Below, piece after piece: positions 7,401 through 14,186 of a DNA stretch of 37,732 bases. Below the pieces are notes generated by a model, which saw only the letters and a program-made list of their open reading frames with translations, had not been told where the DNA came from and ran no database searches. Source of the stretch: Candidatus Acidiferrum typicum (GTDB taxonomy: Bacteria > Acidobacteriota > Terriglobia > Acidiferrales > UBA7541). Both the position numbers and the translations under genes were made by a program. How positions within the stretch are numbered: the first letter of the stretch is position 1; each line of letters starts with the position of its first letter. Location of the stretch: contig DLMH01000024.1 of NCBI GenBank assembly GCA_002478115.1, forward strand, positions 1 through 37,732, read 5' to 3'.

Positions 7401-7958
7401 GTCGAACGCAAAGCGGAGAAGGTACATCTCCTGCTGAGTCCACGTGGGCCGGTCGAGGCCGTTCAAACCCAGCAACGTGAAAGCACCGGCCAGCAGCTTG
7501 GCTCCGTGACCTCCGGATGTATTCGCGGCGCGCCATAGCAGCCACCCCGTTGCCAGGCAGATGGCGCTCTCCAGGATCGCGGTTTCCCAGCGCACTTCGC
7601 CGAAGCGCGTGACTTTGCTTTCGTAATAGCAGGCCGTCAGCGCGAATAGAACCGATAACCACAATACCGGCCACTGCAGGCGATTGTTGCCGAGCGTGAA
7701 CTGTACGATGGCCGTCAGGAAGAGCATTAGCGCTGCGACGCCGGCGCCCGAAGTGGCCACGCGCAAGAGCGGGTTGGGCCTGAACAACAAAGCGAGTTCG
7801 CTGAAGGAAGACAGGGTCAGGCAGATCCACCCCGCCAACCAAAGCCGATAGAATGTGGCGCGGTTATCCCGGCGGAGGTGAACAAATAACACCAGCAGGG
7901 TCAAGCATGCCGTGGCTTCAAAGAACGCAATTCCCTGGAGGCCTTGATTGGGCACCAC
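4446..7958 (-). CDS. Hybrid histidine kinase: 7TM-GAF-PAS-PAS-GAF-HisKA-HATPase-REC
   Basis: I place the start at GTG 7958, 7 bases after GGGGAGGG; an upstream in-frame ATG (8060) lacks a binding site and adds a tail unlike a membrane N-terminus. The 1170-residue protein has about seven membrane helices (10-215), a GAF domain (230-385), two PAS domains (395-635; ITERKKAEEKYRML and ITERRRAEQEI linkers), a second GAF (650-790) and a HisKA domain with phospho-accepting His816 in VAHELNNPL. A HATPase domain (KGTGLGLSI) and a C-terminal receiver (1042-1165) follow. The receiver keeps Asp1092 (IADWQL) and the lysine (LQKPF), but the usual acidic pair reads DG, so phosphorylation may be weak. It is divergent from an HD-GYP response regulator, its likely partner. 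Ligand unknown. Confidence 0.9.
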   Translation of the reverse strand: MVPNQGLQGIAFFEATACLTLLVLFVHLRRDNRATFYRLWLAGWICLTLSSFSELALLFRPNPLLRVATSGAGVAALMLFLTAIVQFTLGNNRLQWPVLWLSVLFALTACYYESKVTRFGEVRWETAILESAICLATGWLLWRAANTSGGHGAKLLAGAFTLLGLNGLDRPTWTQQEMYLLRFAFDHFLNASLGIGMIVLLLEAARARSEEISRKMQQFTMLTASSSQSVSLQELLQKVLLQITTSLNTSHGILRLLEGKGDAAEFVARASVGFSEGFLKQHERLDLHGPWIQEVLRENCHISRFEEEKDIKARRKMAEAGITRLITVPLRGKEGPVGLLSIGALPGKRFHEDELAFLVNVANFLGTTVENVNLFEQIKTVQQQWAYTFDSIGDPIVVHDRAGRMVRGNARLANLLGRESQAMIGRAVSELFNPRASAFEMCPYCEGVSGEADSPDPWLQGFFLASNSTFTDPSGHKLGTIHVLKDITERKKAEEKYRMLVASVQEGVFITTVQGRFLDFNDALMRITGYDDRDELMQLDIGQTLYVNPAERERLKKILQEHGAVKDFEFEIRRKDGEVRTVSESSTAVRDVKGNVTAHQGFVLDITERRRAEQEIRRRNRELVVLNSIAETLVASLDLNDSIHRTLRQLLELFTLDAASLFLFERDGTTLRRVASAGHRSEFVRSFPVVTVPPELIQQIRAVHAPFLSAQGLPLPPAARELQKKEGIESAYIVTLWSKEKIIGGLTVACRRVRDFTPADISLLIAVGSQVASAVERSVLYEETRQAYENLRRTQEQLLHSEKLAAVGQLISGVAHELNNPLTAILGYSQLLTSSGQVGPLALGYTEKLYKQAQRTHRIVQNLLSFARQHKPERVPVRVNAILEDTLALRDYDLRMSQIRVHLDLASDLPEAPADPHQLQQVFLNLINNAVDAILEKGAEGDLWVRTGVEGRQLFIEFTDSGPGVKDSSRVFDPFYTTKPVGKGTGLGLSICYGIITEHGGTVRVKNRPPRGASFRVELPLHRMGAKRPVAETDKPATARSGRILVVDGNESVLESVAGVLRSSEYLVETAKSLADARKLFASDGFDLVIADWQLAAQENGRNALDAPDRGMPGLGLRILWISSVAPDKEGKPASAAPGAGILQKPFQAADLLAAVDAELPRPVVTPLQN

Positions 7959-8109
7959 GGCCGACCCTCCCCTGAGGTGTTGCGCGTATAGAAATGGAGA
8001 ATGGTGCCGTGCGCTCTCCGAGCGAAAGCAACGACACCACGTCTGCTTTGACGCTAACACGCTATTTTCTTACTGGGCAAGGCTCCTCACATAAGGGTGT
8101 GCTGTCCCG

Positions 8110-8115
8110 TATAAT
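8110..8115 (+). promoter_or_regulatory. Consensus -10 (TATAAT) upstream of the HD-GYP regulator
   Basis: TATAAT is exact, with a partial -35 (CTCACA, 8086-8091) at 18 bases. It overlaps an in-frame ATG at 8114, which argues that this ATG is not the translation start and favours the GTG at 8138. Confidence 0.45.
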
Positions 8116-8137
8116 GCTGTTTGGGAGAAAGACCATC

Positions 8138-9217
8138 GTGGACATCGAAAACATCCTGGTTGTGGATGACGAAGAGGCGATTCGAGAGGTCGTATCGACC
8201 ATGCTCGAATCTCGCGGCTACCGTTGCACCGCGGTAAGCAACGGCAGGGCGGCGCAAGAAGTGGTGCGCAAGGAAACGCCGGATCTCGTTCTCAGCGACA
8301 TGATCATGCCGGAAATGGACGGCATCAAGCTGCTCAGTTGGATGCGCGAGCATGACCCCGAAGTCCCGGTCATCATGGTTACGGCCATCCACGATATCTC
8401 CACGGCCCTGGAGGCGATCCGCCGTGGCGCTTACGACTACATTCTGAAACCGTTTGAAAAGGACCAGCTTTTTCTGGGCGTAGGCCGCGCGCTGCAGCAC
8501 CGGCGCCTGGTCCTGGAAAACCGCAATTACCAGCTCAACCTGCAACAGAAGGTGGATGAGCAGACCGCGCAACTCCAGATGGCCTTTACGCAACTCGAGC
8601 AATCCTACGACGATACCCTGGAGGCTCTGGGAAGCGCGCTGGACTTGAAAGACGCGGAAACCGAAGGCCATTGCCAGCGCGTGACCGCTTTCACGATTGA
8701 GATTGCCAAGGCCGTGGGCGTGCCGCTTCCCTACTTGCCGGTGCTCGCGCGCGCCGCCTTTCTTCACGACATCGGCAAAATGGCCATTCCCGATTCCATC
8801 CTAAGCAAGCCTGGCCCGCTGGACAATGATGAAAAAACCATCATGCGCACGCACTGCCAAAAAGGCTACGACGTGCTGACGCACATCCTGTTTCTCCGGG
8901 ACGCCGCGGAAATCGTCCTGGCCCACCAGGAGTTCTATGACGGCACAGGTTATCCTCGGGGCCTTCGTGGCGAGCAGATTCCGCTTGGGGCGCGTATCTT
9001 TTCGATCGCCGACGCGCTCGATGCCATGATCAGCGACCGCCCTTATCGCAAGGCGCTGCCGATGTCCCACGCAATGGAAGAGATTCGCAGGTGTGCCGGA
9101 ACTCAGTTTGACCCCCAAATTGTTGAAGTGTTCAACAACATTCCGGAGCAGCACTGGCTGGAACTCCGCGAGACTGTGGCTTCGCCTTTCAAGTCTGCTC
9201 ATCTGAGAAACATATAG
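8138..9217 (+). CDS. Response regulator with HD-GYP phosphodiesterase output
   Basis: The protein (359 residues from GTG 8138, after GGGAGAAAG) begins at VDIENILVVDDEEA, the usual start of a receiver domain. The receiver (5-120) has the acidic pair, phospho-acceptor Asp54 (LSDMIMPEMDG) and a conserved KPF. A coiled-coil-like linker follows, then an HD-GYP domain with HDIGK at 210-214 and GYP at 271-273, which in this family hydrolyses cyclic di-GMP. The usual HHE before the DGxGYP motif reads HQE, a substitution that may change metal binding or activity. The gene is divergent from the hybrid kinase and probably receives its phosphate. Frames open upstream to 7994, but that start would precede the promoter. 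Alternative starts: 8114 or 7994. Confidence 0.88.
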   Translation: MDIENILVVDDEEAIREVVSTMLESRGYRCTAVSNGRAAQEVVRKETPDLVLSDMIMPEMDGIKLLSWMREHDPEVPVIMVTAIHDISTALEAIRRGAYDYILKPFEKDQLFLGVGRALQHRRLVLENRNYQLNLQQKVDEQTAQLQMAFTQLEQSYDDTLEALGSALDLKDAETEGHCQRVTAFTIEIAKAVGVPLPYLPVLARAAFLHDIGKMAIPDSILSKPGPLDNDEKTIMRTHCQKGYDVLTHILFLRDAAEIVLAHQEFYDGTGYPRGLRGEQIPLGARIFSIADALDAMISDRPYRKALPMSHAMEEIRRCAGTQFDPQIVEVFNNIPEQHWLELRETVASPFKSAHLRNI

Positions 9218-9320
9218 AGACTCGTTCGCGGCAACTTTTCCCTGGCCGCCGTGGCACTCGGAATGGCCTGCCGCTTTTCTCCCGCGCGTTCCTCATGTAA
9301 TCTCTTGCTGGAGAGACCCC

Positions 9321-9572
9321 ATGGCCCTGATCCCCATCAAAACCGCTTCGGAAACCGGCTACTGTGACTGCGTCTGTGGCTGTTACGAATTGGCCAGCCT
9401 GCGCGACGAAGATACTGGCAAAGGCTACTGCCCCGCTTGTGGCAAGAACCACCTGGATTGGAATTCCGGCGTCGGCATCGCGCAACCCGCACCGGCAAAG
9501 CTTTCCGCGAGCACTGCCCCGGCTCCGCCGCAGCTTCCGCCCTCCGCTGATCCGCCGGCACGCCTGCGCTGA
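9321..9572 (+). CDS. Small cysteine-rich protein with zinc-ribbon-like motif
   Basis: The 83-residue protein starts at an ATG preceded by GGAGAG. Residues 14-20 read YCDCVCGC and are followed about 17 residues later by CPAC, a cysteine spacing typical of a small zinc ribbon or rubredoxin-like knuckle. The C-terminal third is Pro/Ala rich and probably disordered. No signal peptide. It sits downstream of the HD-GYP gene on the same strand with about 100 bases between, so co-transcription is possible. I recognise no named family. The ribosome binding site and the ordered cysteines support a real gene. Confidence 0.6.
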   Translation: MALIPIKTASETGYCDCVCGCYELASLRDEDTGKGYCPACGKNHLDWNSGVGIAQPAPAKLSASTAPAPPQLPPSADPPARLR

Positions 9573-9637
9573 ATTCTTCTCCCAAAAGCAAAGGGAGTCC
9601 ATGCAGCGGCCTCCCTCCGCTTCCTTGTTGTGTTTTT

Positions 9638-9842
9638 TCTTGGAAGACCACCAGCTTCACCGAGAAACTGAAGCTGCAATTCCGGCTGGATGCCTTCAAC
9701 CTCTTCAACCACGCGCAATTTTCCCAGCCGGACAACGTGATTGGCGACGCCACGTTTGGCCAGTCTCTCTCCACATTGACCCGGCCGGACGGCACCACCA
9801 GCGCGCGCCAGTTGCAGGTGTCCCTCAATCTTATGTTCTGTC
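9638..9842 (+). pseudogene. C-terminal remnant of a TonB-dependent outer-membrane receptor
   Basis: In the frame containing 9644 the translation reads WKTTSFTEKLKLQFRLDAFN, then LFNHAQFSQPD, then ATFGQ, and ends ARQLQVSLNLMF. This matches the last beta-strands and terminal aromatic residue of the large acidobacterial TonB-dependent (Oar-like) receptors, which normally exceed 1000 residues. Nothing upstream in this frame continues the barrel: only about 65 residues survive. There is no stop directly after the terminal Phe; the frame reads on into unrelated sequence. It is therefore a decayed fragment left by deletion or rearrangement, filling most of the gap between 9573 and 9971. Confidence 0.7.
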
Positions 9843-9971
9843 CGTCACCGGACGGGAGGCAGCCTCCTACGCGAGCCTACTCTTGTAGGGGCGCAGCACT
9901 GCTGCCCTCCAGTTGCCCGGTTTCCAGCCAAATTTTGTTTGCTTGTTGGATTTTGAATCGTTTGCGGCGCG

Positions 9972-10640
9972 CTACTTCCCCAGATACAGCAGCGCCAGCA
10001 GGAAAAGCCAGAGCGCGTCCATGAAGTGCCAGTAGTAAGACACCACTTCCGCGGCCACGCCAAGGCTCACTTTCGCCTGATCGAAATTCCGCCGCGCCAC
10101 GTACAGCAAAGCGCAGACGCCGCCAAGCAGGTGCAAGGCGTGCGCTCCCGTGAAAATATAAAAGAAGCTGCTGGCGGGATTCGTGGCCAGGTAGATGCCC
10201 TGCCCGGCCAGGATTCGCCACGCCACCAACTGCCCTACCAGAAACAGCACGCCGAGAATTGTGGTTACTCGCCAGAGTCTTCTGAAACCACTTAGGTCAG
10301 AATTTGCCAAGTGTTTGCGCGCCATTTCCAGCGTTGCGCTGCTCGTCAACAAAATCGCGGTGTTCACCCAGAGCAGTCCCGGGATGCGCACCGGCACCCA
10401 TCCACCGGTTCCCTTGCGAATCAGGAACGCGCTGGCCAGCGCCATGAAAAACATCAGGATGGAGACAATGGCGATGGCGATTCCGGTGTAATACTTTAAA
10501 GCCGAAGGCTGCCCTTCCCGGCCGCGCTTCCCGTCATCTCCGCCGCCGTCTCCTCCCGCGGGCGGCGTGTTGCCGCCTCCGCCGCCGTTCCCCTTCTCGA
10601 TGATCAGTTTGATGTCCTGCCCTGTCGTCGTGCCCGGCAT
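9972..10640 (-). CDS. Cytochrome c oxidase subunit III-like protein
   Basis: The 222-residue membrane protein starts at ATG 10640 behind AAGGAAGAG. Residues 1-45 are a glycine-rich, charged, probably disordered tail unusual for this family. Five membrane helices follow. The family signature TGAHALHLLGG lies near residue 165 and SYYWHFMDALWLFLLALLYL closes the protein; both match subunit III of heme-copper oxidases. It follows the subunit I-like gene by 18 bases, so the two form a transcription unit. Subunit III normally stabilises subunit I and its proton uptake path. Here its partner lacks key active-site residues, so its role may differ. No subunit II or IV gene is adjacent. Confidence 0.88.
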   Translation of the reverse strand: MPGTTTGQDIKLIIEKGNGGGGGNTPPAGGDGGGDDGKRGREGQPSALKYYTGIAIAIVSILMFFMALASAFLIRKGTGGWVPVRIPGLLWVNTAILLTSSATLEMARKHLANSDLSGFRRLWRVTTILGVLFLVGQLVAWRILAGQGIYLATNPASSFFYIFTGAHALHLLGGVCALLYVARRNFDQAKVSLGVAAEVVSYYWHFMDALWLFLLALLYLGK

Positions 10641-10658
10641 GCTCTTCCTTCCCTTCTG

Positions 10659-12347
10659 TTATTGCGCCTTCACAGCCGGCAACTCGGGCGCGAGGTGCTG
10701 CGGCGCAAAGTCCAGCTCAGAATCTCCGTGAAATTCATACGCGCCGCGGTAGACCACCGGCGGCACATCCCCGAAATTCCCCTCCGGGGCCGGCGAAGCG
10801 ATACTCCATTCGAGCGTTGTGGCTCGCCAGGGGTTATTTTCTTCCGCCCGTTTGCGGTGCAGCAGGCTGTAAAGAAAATTGATGACGAAGAGGGTCTGCG
10901 CGGAAACGGTCCAAACGGTCGCCAGCGTCACAAACGTGCGAATCGAGGCCCCCGCCGACGCGATCGCCGCTCGCTGCGCGTCTCCCAGCACGTGCGACTG
11001 CGTCAGTAACCCCACCCAGTGCAACGGCATGAAAATCGCGTACACCCCGGCAAACGTCATCCAGAAGTGCAATTTTCCCAACCCCTCGTTCAGCCGGCAG
11101 CCAAAAAGCTTCGGAAACCAGAAAAAAAGTGCCGCCAATATGGCGAAAGTCGCGGCAACGCCCATGACCAGGTGGAAGTGGCCGATGACAAACTCCTCGC
11201 TGACCGCGGCGCGCGCCAGGTCATGCCGCGCCAGGAACATTCCGGAAAATCCGCCGGCGATGAACAGCGAGATAAACCCGATCGTGAACAGCATCGCGGT
11301 GTTGAGCTGCACGCGGCCGTTCCACAGCGTCCCTAGCCAACTGGCCAACAGAAACGCCGCGGGAATCCCCAGGGAAGCCGCCAGCACCGAAAAAACCAGA
11401 GGCGCGTAGGGATTCAGCCCGGTCGCAAACATGTGATAGCCCCACACGCAAAATCCCACCAGTCCCACCCCGCAGAGGGCGAGCACCACCAGGCGCTCCT
11501 TCCACACGGGCTTGCGCGCAAACGTCGCGATCAGGTGCGTCACAATGCCAAAGCACGGCAGCATCGCCACGTACACTTCCGCTTGCGCAAAGTACCAGAA
11601 GAGCCGCTGCCAGAGGATGGGCAGGCTCCCTTGCCGCACCAAATTCTGCGGCTGCGCTGCCAGGAAGGAGGCGGTGCTGAAAAAATTCGATCCGAGCAGG
11701 CGGTCCGAAAGAACAGCGGAGCATCCCGCCAGCAAGACGCTGAAAATCAGCATGCTCAAGATCGCGTTGACGAACCACGCCCACACGGTCACCGGCATGC
11801 GCGGCAAGGTCATGCCCTTCGCGCGCATGTCAATCGTCGTGGTGGCAAAGTTCAGTGCGCTGAATAGCGCGGCCAACGAAAAAAGAGCGGCGCTGGCAAG
11901 CCACAGGTTGATCCCGTTTGCGAGTGGCAAGAAAAATGAGCCGGTCATTCCCGCCAAAGAGACCACCGTCATCCACAACGAGAGCCGGTTCAGCGACGGA
12001 AACGCCATCTCCTCCGCGCCAATCTGCAGGGGCAGAAGGTAATTTCCGAAGCCCAACTGCGGCGCCGCCGTCAGCACAAAAAAGACCATCAGCGAGCCGT
12101 GCAGCAGCCGCATGGCCGCAAAGCGCTCCGGGGTGCTTTCCATGGATGCAAGAAAAGGTATGGCGCGATCCGGCCAGGTGGCGTGCAACCTCAATAATGC
12201 CGAAAGCACCATGCCCACCAGCACGCTGGCCAGCGCCAGCCACAGGTATTGCAAGCCAATGGTTTTGTGGTGAGTGGAAAACAAGCGGGAGAGCACGCCC
12301 GAGCCGGAAGATGGAGAGGCGTTGCCGCCGTCGTCGTGAGTGACCAT
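10659..12347 (-). CDS. Heme-copper oxidase subunit I homologue lacking two CuB histidines
   Basis: The 562-residue, about 12-helix protein starts at ATG 12347 (a TTG two codons earlier is also possible). It keeps the low-spin heme ligands His83 (LLHGSLMVFF) and His392, and the high-spin heme ligand His390 (GHFHLVMG). In the CuB site the canonical GHPEVY reads AQAEVY, so the first ligand is Gln255, and the canonical HHM reads YHM (Tyr304, His305). Thus two of three copper ligands are replaced. The cross-link tyrosine position (Tyr259) and Glu257 remain. The K-channel lysine position is Leu333 and the D-channel aspartate is Glu113. Ordinary oxygen reduction is therefore doubtful. It is co-transcribed with a subunit III gene, without subunit II. 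It may carry out other chemistry, electron transfer only, or a regulatory role. Confidence 0.88.
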   Translation of the reverse strand: MVTHDDGGNASPSSGSGVLSRLFSTHHKTIGLQYLWLALASVLVGMVLSALLRLHATWPDRAIPFLASMESTPERFAAMRLLHGSLMVFFVLTAAPQLGFGNYLLPLQIGAEEMAFPSLNRLSLWMTVVSLAGMTGSFFLPLANGINLWLASAALFSLAALFSALNFATTTIDMRAKGMTLPRMPVTVWAWFVNAILSMLIFSVLLAGCSAVLSDRLLGSNFFSTASFLAAQPQNLVRQGSLPILWQRLFWYFAQAEVYVAMLPCFGIVTHLIATFARKPVWKERLVVLALCGVGLVGFCVWGYHMFATGLNPYAPLVFSVLAASLGIPAAFLLASWLGTLWNGRVQLNTAMLFTIGFISLFIAGGFSGMFLARHDLARAAVSEEFVIGHFHLVMGVAATFAILAALFFWFPKLFGCRLNEGLGKLHFWMTFAGVYAIFMPLHWVGLLTQSHVLGDAQRAAIASAGASIRTFVTLATVWTVSAQTLFVINFLYSLLHRKRAEENNPWRATTLEWSIASPAPEGNFGDVPPVVYRGAYEFHGDSELDFAPQHLAPELPAVKAQ

Positions 12348-12392
12348 TCTCAAATCAAATTCGCTTGCTGCGGTGCCCTCAACCAGCTTCGT

Positions 12393-12420
12393 ATCTTACC
12401 GCCTGCCCCGCAAATTGCAA
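12393..12420 (-). promoter_or_regulatory. Candidate promoter of the oxidase-like operon
   Basis: On the minus strand TTGCAA (12415-12420) and TAAGAT (12393-12398) are spaced by 16 bases. Each matches consensus at four of six positions. It would give a leader of about 40 bases before the ATG at 12347. Confidence 0.3.
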
Positions 12421-12555
12421 GAAAGCCGGGATGCCAGCCGCGGGGAAGTTTCCGGTAAAATAGCTTGATCAGGCACAGCCCTGGGGGCAGAGACGTTCTG
12501 CAATCTCGGTTGCACGAGCACTCTGCCTCTTGCGCTTTACTACAACTTTGGATAA

Positions 12556-13455
12556 ATGAAGGTTATGCAAATCAATAATCTGTTGAGAACTATCCTTGCT
12601 CTGTTAGCCGTTTCACCGTGCATCCCTTCAGTGGTTATGCCGCAGGCCAACTCGGCTTCCTCTGCGACGCCTACGACAGCTGCTACCAGGTATTCTGACA
12701 CGACCGACGGCTTGCAGCGACTTCTTCAAGATACATTGGCGGCGGCCAAAAGCGGTGACAGAGAAAAGGTGGCTGCCTTTGTGAAAGACATGGAGATTCC
12801 TGATTGCGATGCATGGCTCCACAAAATGTACGAGTCCGACAAAGCAGATAGCTGGATGGGTTTGTGTGACGCGAAGGTCCTTGCTCCAAGAGAACAATGG
12901 ATGCAGGAACTGTTTATGCGCCTGGCAAAGGAGGAAGGGGAGGTCCTCACTCGCAAAGTGAACGACAATCCAGAACCCGGGCATGGGTTGGAATGGGGCT
13001 GGCTGGGTTCAATCCGCCAACCGCTTGATATTTATTTCGCAAACTGGAAGCTATCAAATGCTCCCAGTGACTACGAGCGCGACCCGATTGGTTATTTCAT
13101 GTTCATCGATGGCGGTTTTCGGTGGGAAAGTACAATCGTAACCTTAAAGCCTTCAGAGACCAAACATGCCAAGATAGTTGTACAGAAACTTATCAGGAAA
13201 GTTGCCCCTGTCTATCCACCGGAAGCAGCCTCAAGGGGCATCAGTGGGACGGTGCGTGTTCATTTTGTCATAGGTGAAGACGGAATTGTTTACAACGCCC
13301 ATGCGATTTCTGGCGAGGGTCTTTCGGAGGACCCCTTGCTCAGAAAAGCTGCGGAAGAAGCTGTACTTCAATGGCGCTATGAACCAGCTACACTCGTCGG
13401 CAAACCCATCCAAATCGATGCGACAGCAGATGTCATCTTCTCTCAGAAGAATTGA
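12556..13455 (+). CDS. Secreted protein with TonB C-terminal domain
   Basis: The 299-residue protein starts with a signal peptide (hydrophobic run near residues 8-28, then a polar Ser/Thr/Ala stretch). A central unassigned domain (about 45-195) contains NDNPEPGHG and a DGGFRW strand. The last 95 residues match the TonB C-terminal fold: KVAPVYPPEAASRGISGTV, then VHFVIGEDG, and a closing LQWRYEPATLVGKPI. In Acidobacteriota such proteins often lack the proline-rich spacer of true TonB, as here, and are annotated as energy-transducer family. It could contact an outer-membrane receptor or act as a stand-alone periplasmic protein. It is divergent from the oxidase operon. No strong ribosome binding site; ATG 12565 (Met4) is an alternative start. 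Confidence 0.75.
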   Translation: MKVMQINNLLRTILALLAVSPCIPSVVMPQANSASSATPTTAATRYSDTTDGLQRLLQDTLAAAKSGDREKVAAFVKDMEIPDCDAWLHKMYESDKADSWMGLCDAKVLAPREQWMQELFMRLAKEEGEVLTRKVNDNPEPGHGLEWGWLGSIRQPLDIYFANWKLSNAPSDYERDPIGYFMFIDGGFRWESTIVTLKPSETKHAKIVVQKLIRKVAPVYPPEAASRGISGTVRVHFVIGEDGIVYNAHAISGEGLSEDPLLRKAAEEAVLQWRYEPATLVGKPIQIDATADVIFSQKN

Positions 13456-13562
13456 CTCACCAACTCCCGATGGAGCGCATAACCGGTGATTGATCCAGCT
13501 CTTCTTTTGCCGAGGGCGCGGCCTCGCCCGCTCTAGAATATGACGAAAAGGGGCGAGGGATT

Positions 13563-14186
13563 ATGGCGAACGACAAGTGGGCGAATCCGCAGAAGATGTG
13601 GGACGAGCGCTTCGGGCGGGCGGAGCCTGTTTACGGCGAACAGCCTAACGCTTATTTGCGCGCGCAAGCTCACCGCCTAACTCCCGGCGGCAGGGTTCTT
13701 GTTCCCGGCGACGGCTATGGCCGCAACGGCATTTGGCTCGCCAGGGAGGGCTTCCAGGTCACCACCGTTGATCTTTCTCCCATCGGCGTAGAGCGCGCCC
13801 GCAAATCGGCGCAAGCGGCCGGACTGGCAATGTCCATCGAAGAGGCCGACCTTGCCACATGGAATTGGCCGCTTGGCGAGTTTGACGCTGTTGCCTGCAT
13901 CTTTCTGCATCTCCCACCCGACCTTCGCCCGCAAATTCATGGAAAGATGTTAGCCGCCCTCAAACCAAGCGGAGTGCTGATCATCGAAGCCTTCACTCCC
14001 GCGCAACTCCAGCATTCCTCCGGTGGACCGAAACAACTGGAGCTGCTCTACACCGCAGAAATTCTGCGAGAGGATTTTGCGGCGGCCGACGCGCTGGAAT
14101 TGCTCGAGGTGGACATCGATTTAGATGAGGGCCGCATGCACCGAGGCCGCGCCGCCGTGGTCCACGGCGTTTTCCGGAAACCGTGA
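13563..14186 (+). CDS. Class I SAM-dependent methyltransferase
   Basis: The 207-residue protein starts at an ATG after GCGAGGG. Motif I, VLVPGDGYGRNG (45-56), is the glycine-rich AdoMet loop. TTVDLSPIGVERAR is the acidic second strand, FDAVACIFLHLPPDLR the motif IV region, and LKPSGVLIIEAF the post-motif. The N-terminal WDERF resembles TehB/thiopurine-type small methyltransferases (MWDERF, then YGEQPN), which act on small electrophiles or metalloids such as tellurite. The substrate cannot be read from sequence. The stop is 12 bases from the probable ancestral stop of the convergent YceH gene. Cytosolic. Confidence 0.85.
   Translation: MANDKWANPQKMWDERFGRAEPVYGEQPNAYLRAQAHRLTPGGRVLVPGDGYGRNGIWLAREGFQVTTVDLSPIGVERARKSAQAAGLAMSIEEADLATWNWPLGEFDAVACIFLHLPPDLRPQIHGKMLAALKPSGVLIIEAFTPAQLQHSSGGPKQLELLYTAEILREDFAAADALELLEVDIDLDEGRMHRGRAAVVHGVFRKP

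Noticed and set aside
5847..7538. Long open frame (563 codons) on the plus strand
   Set aside because: It lies fully antisense inside the hybrid histidine kinase gene, has no ribosome binding site and shows no family motif. High G+C makes long antisense frames common here.
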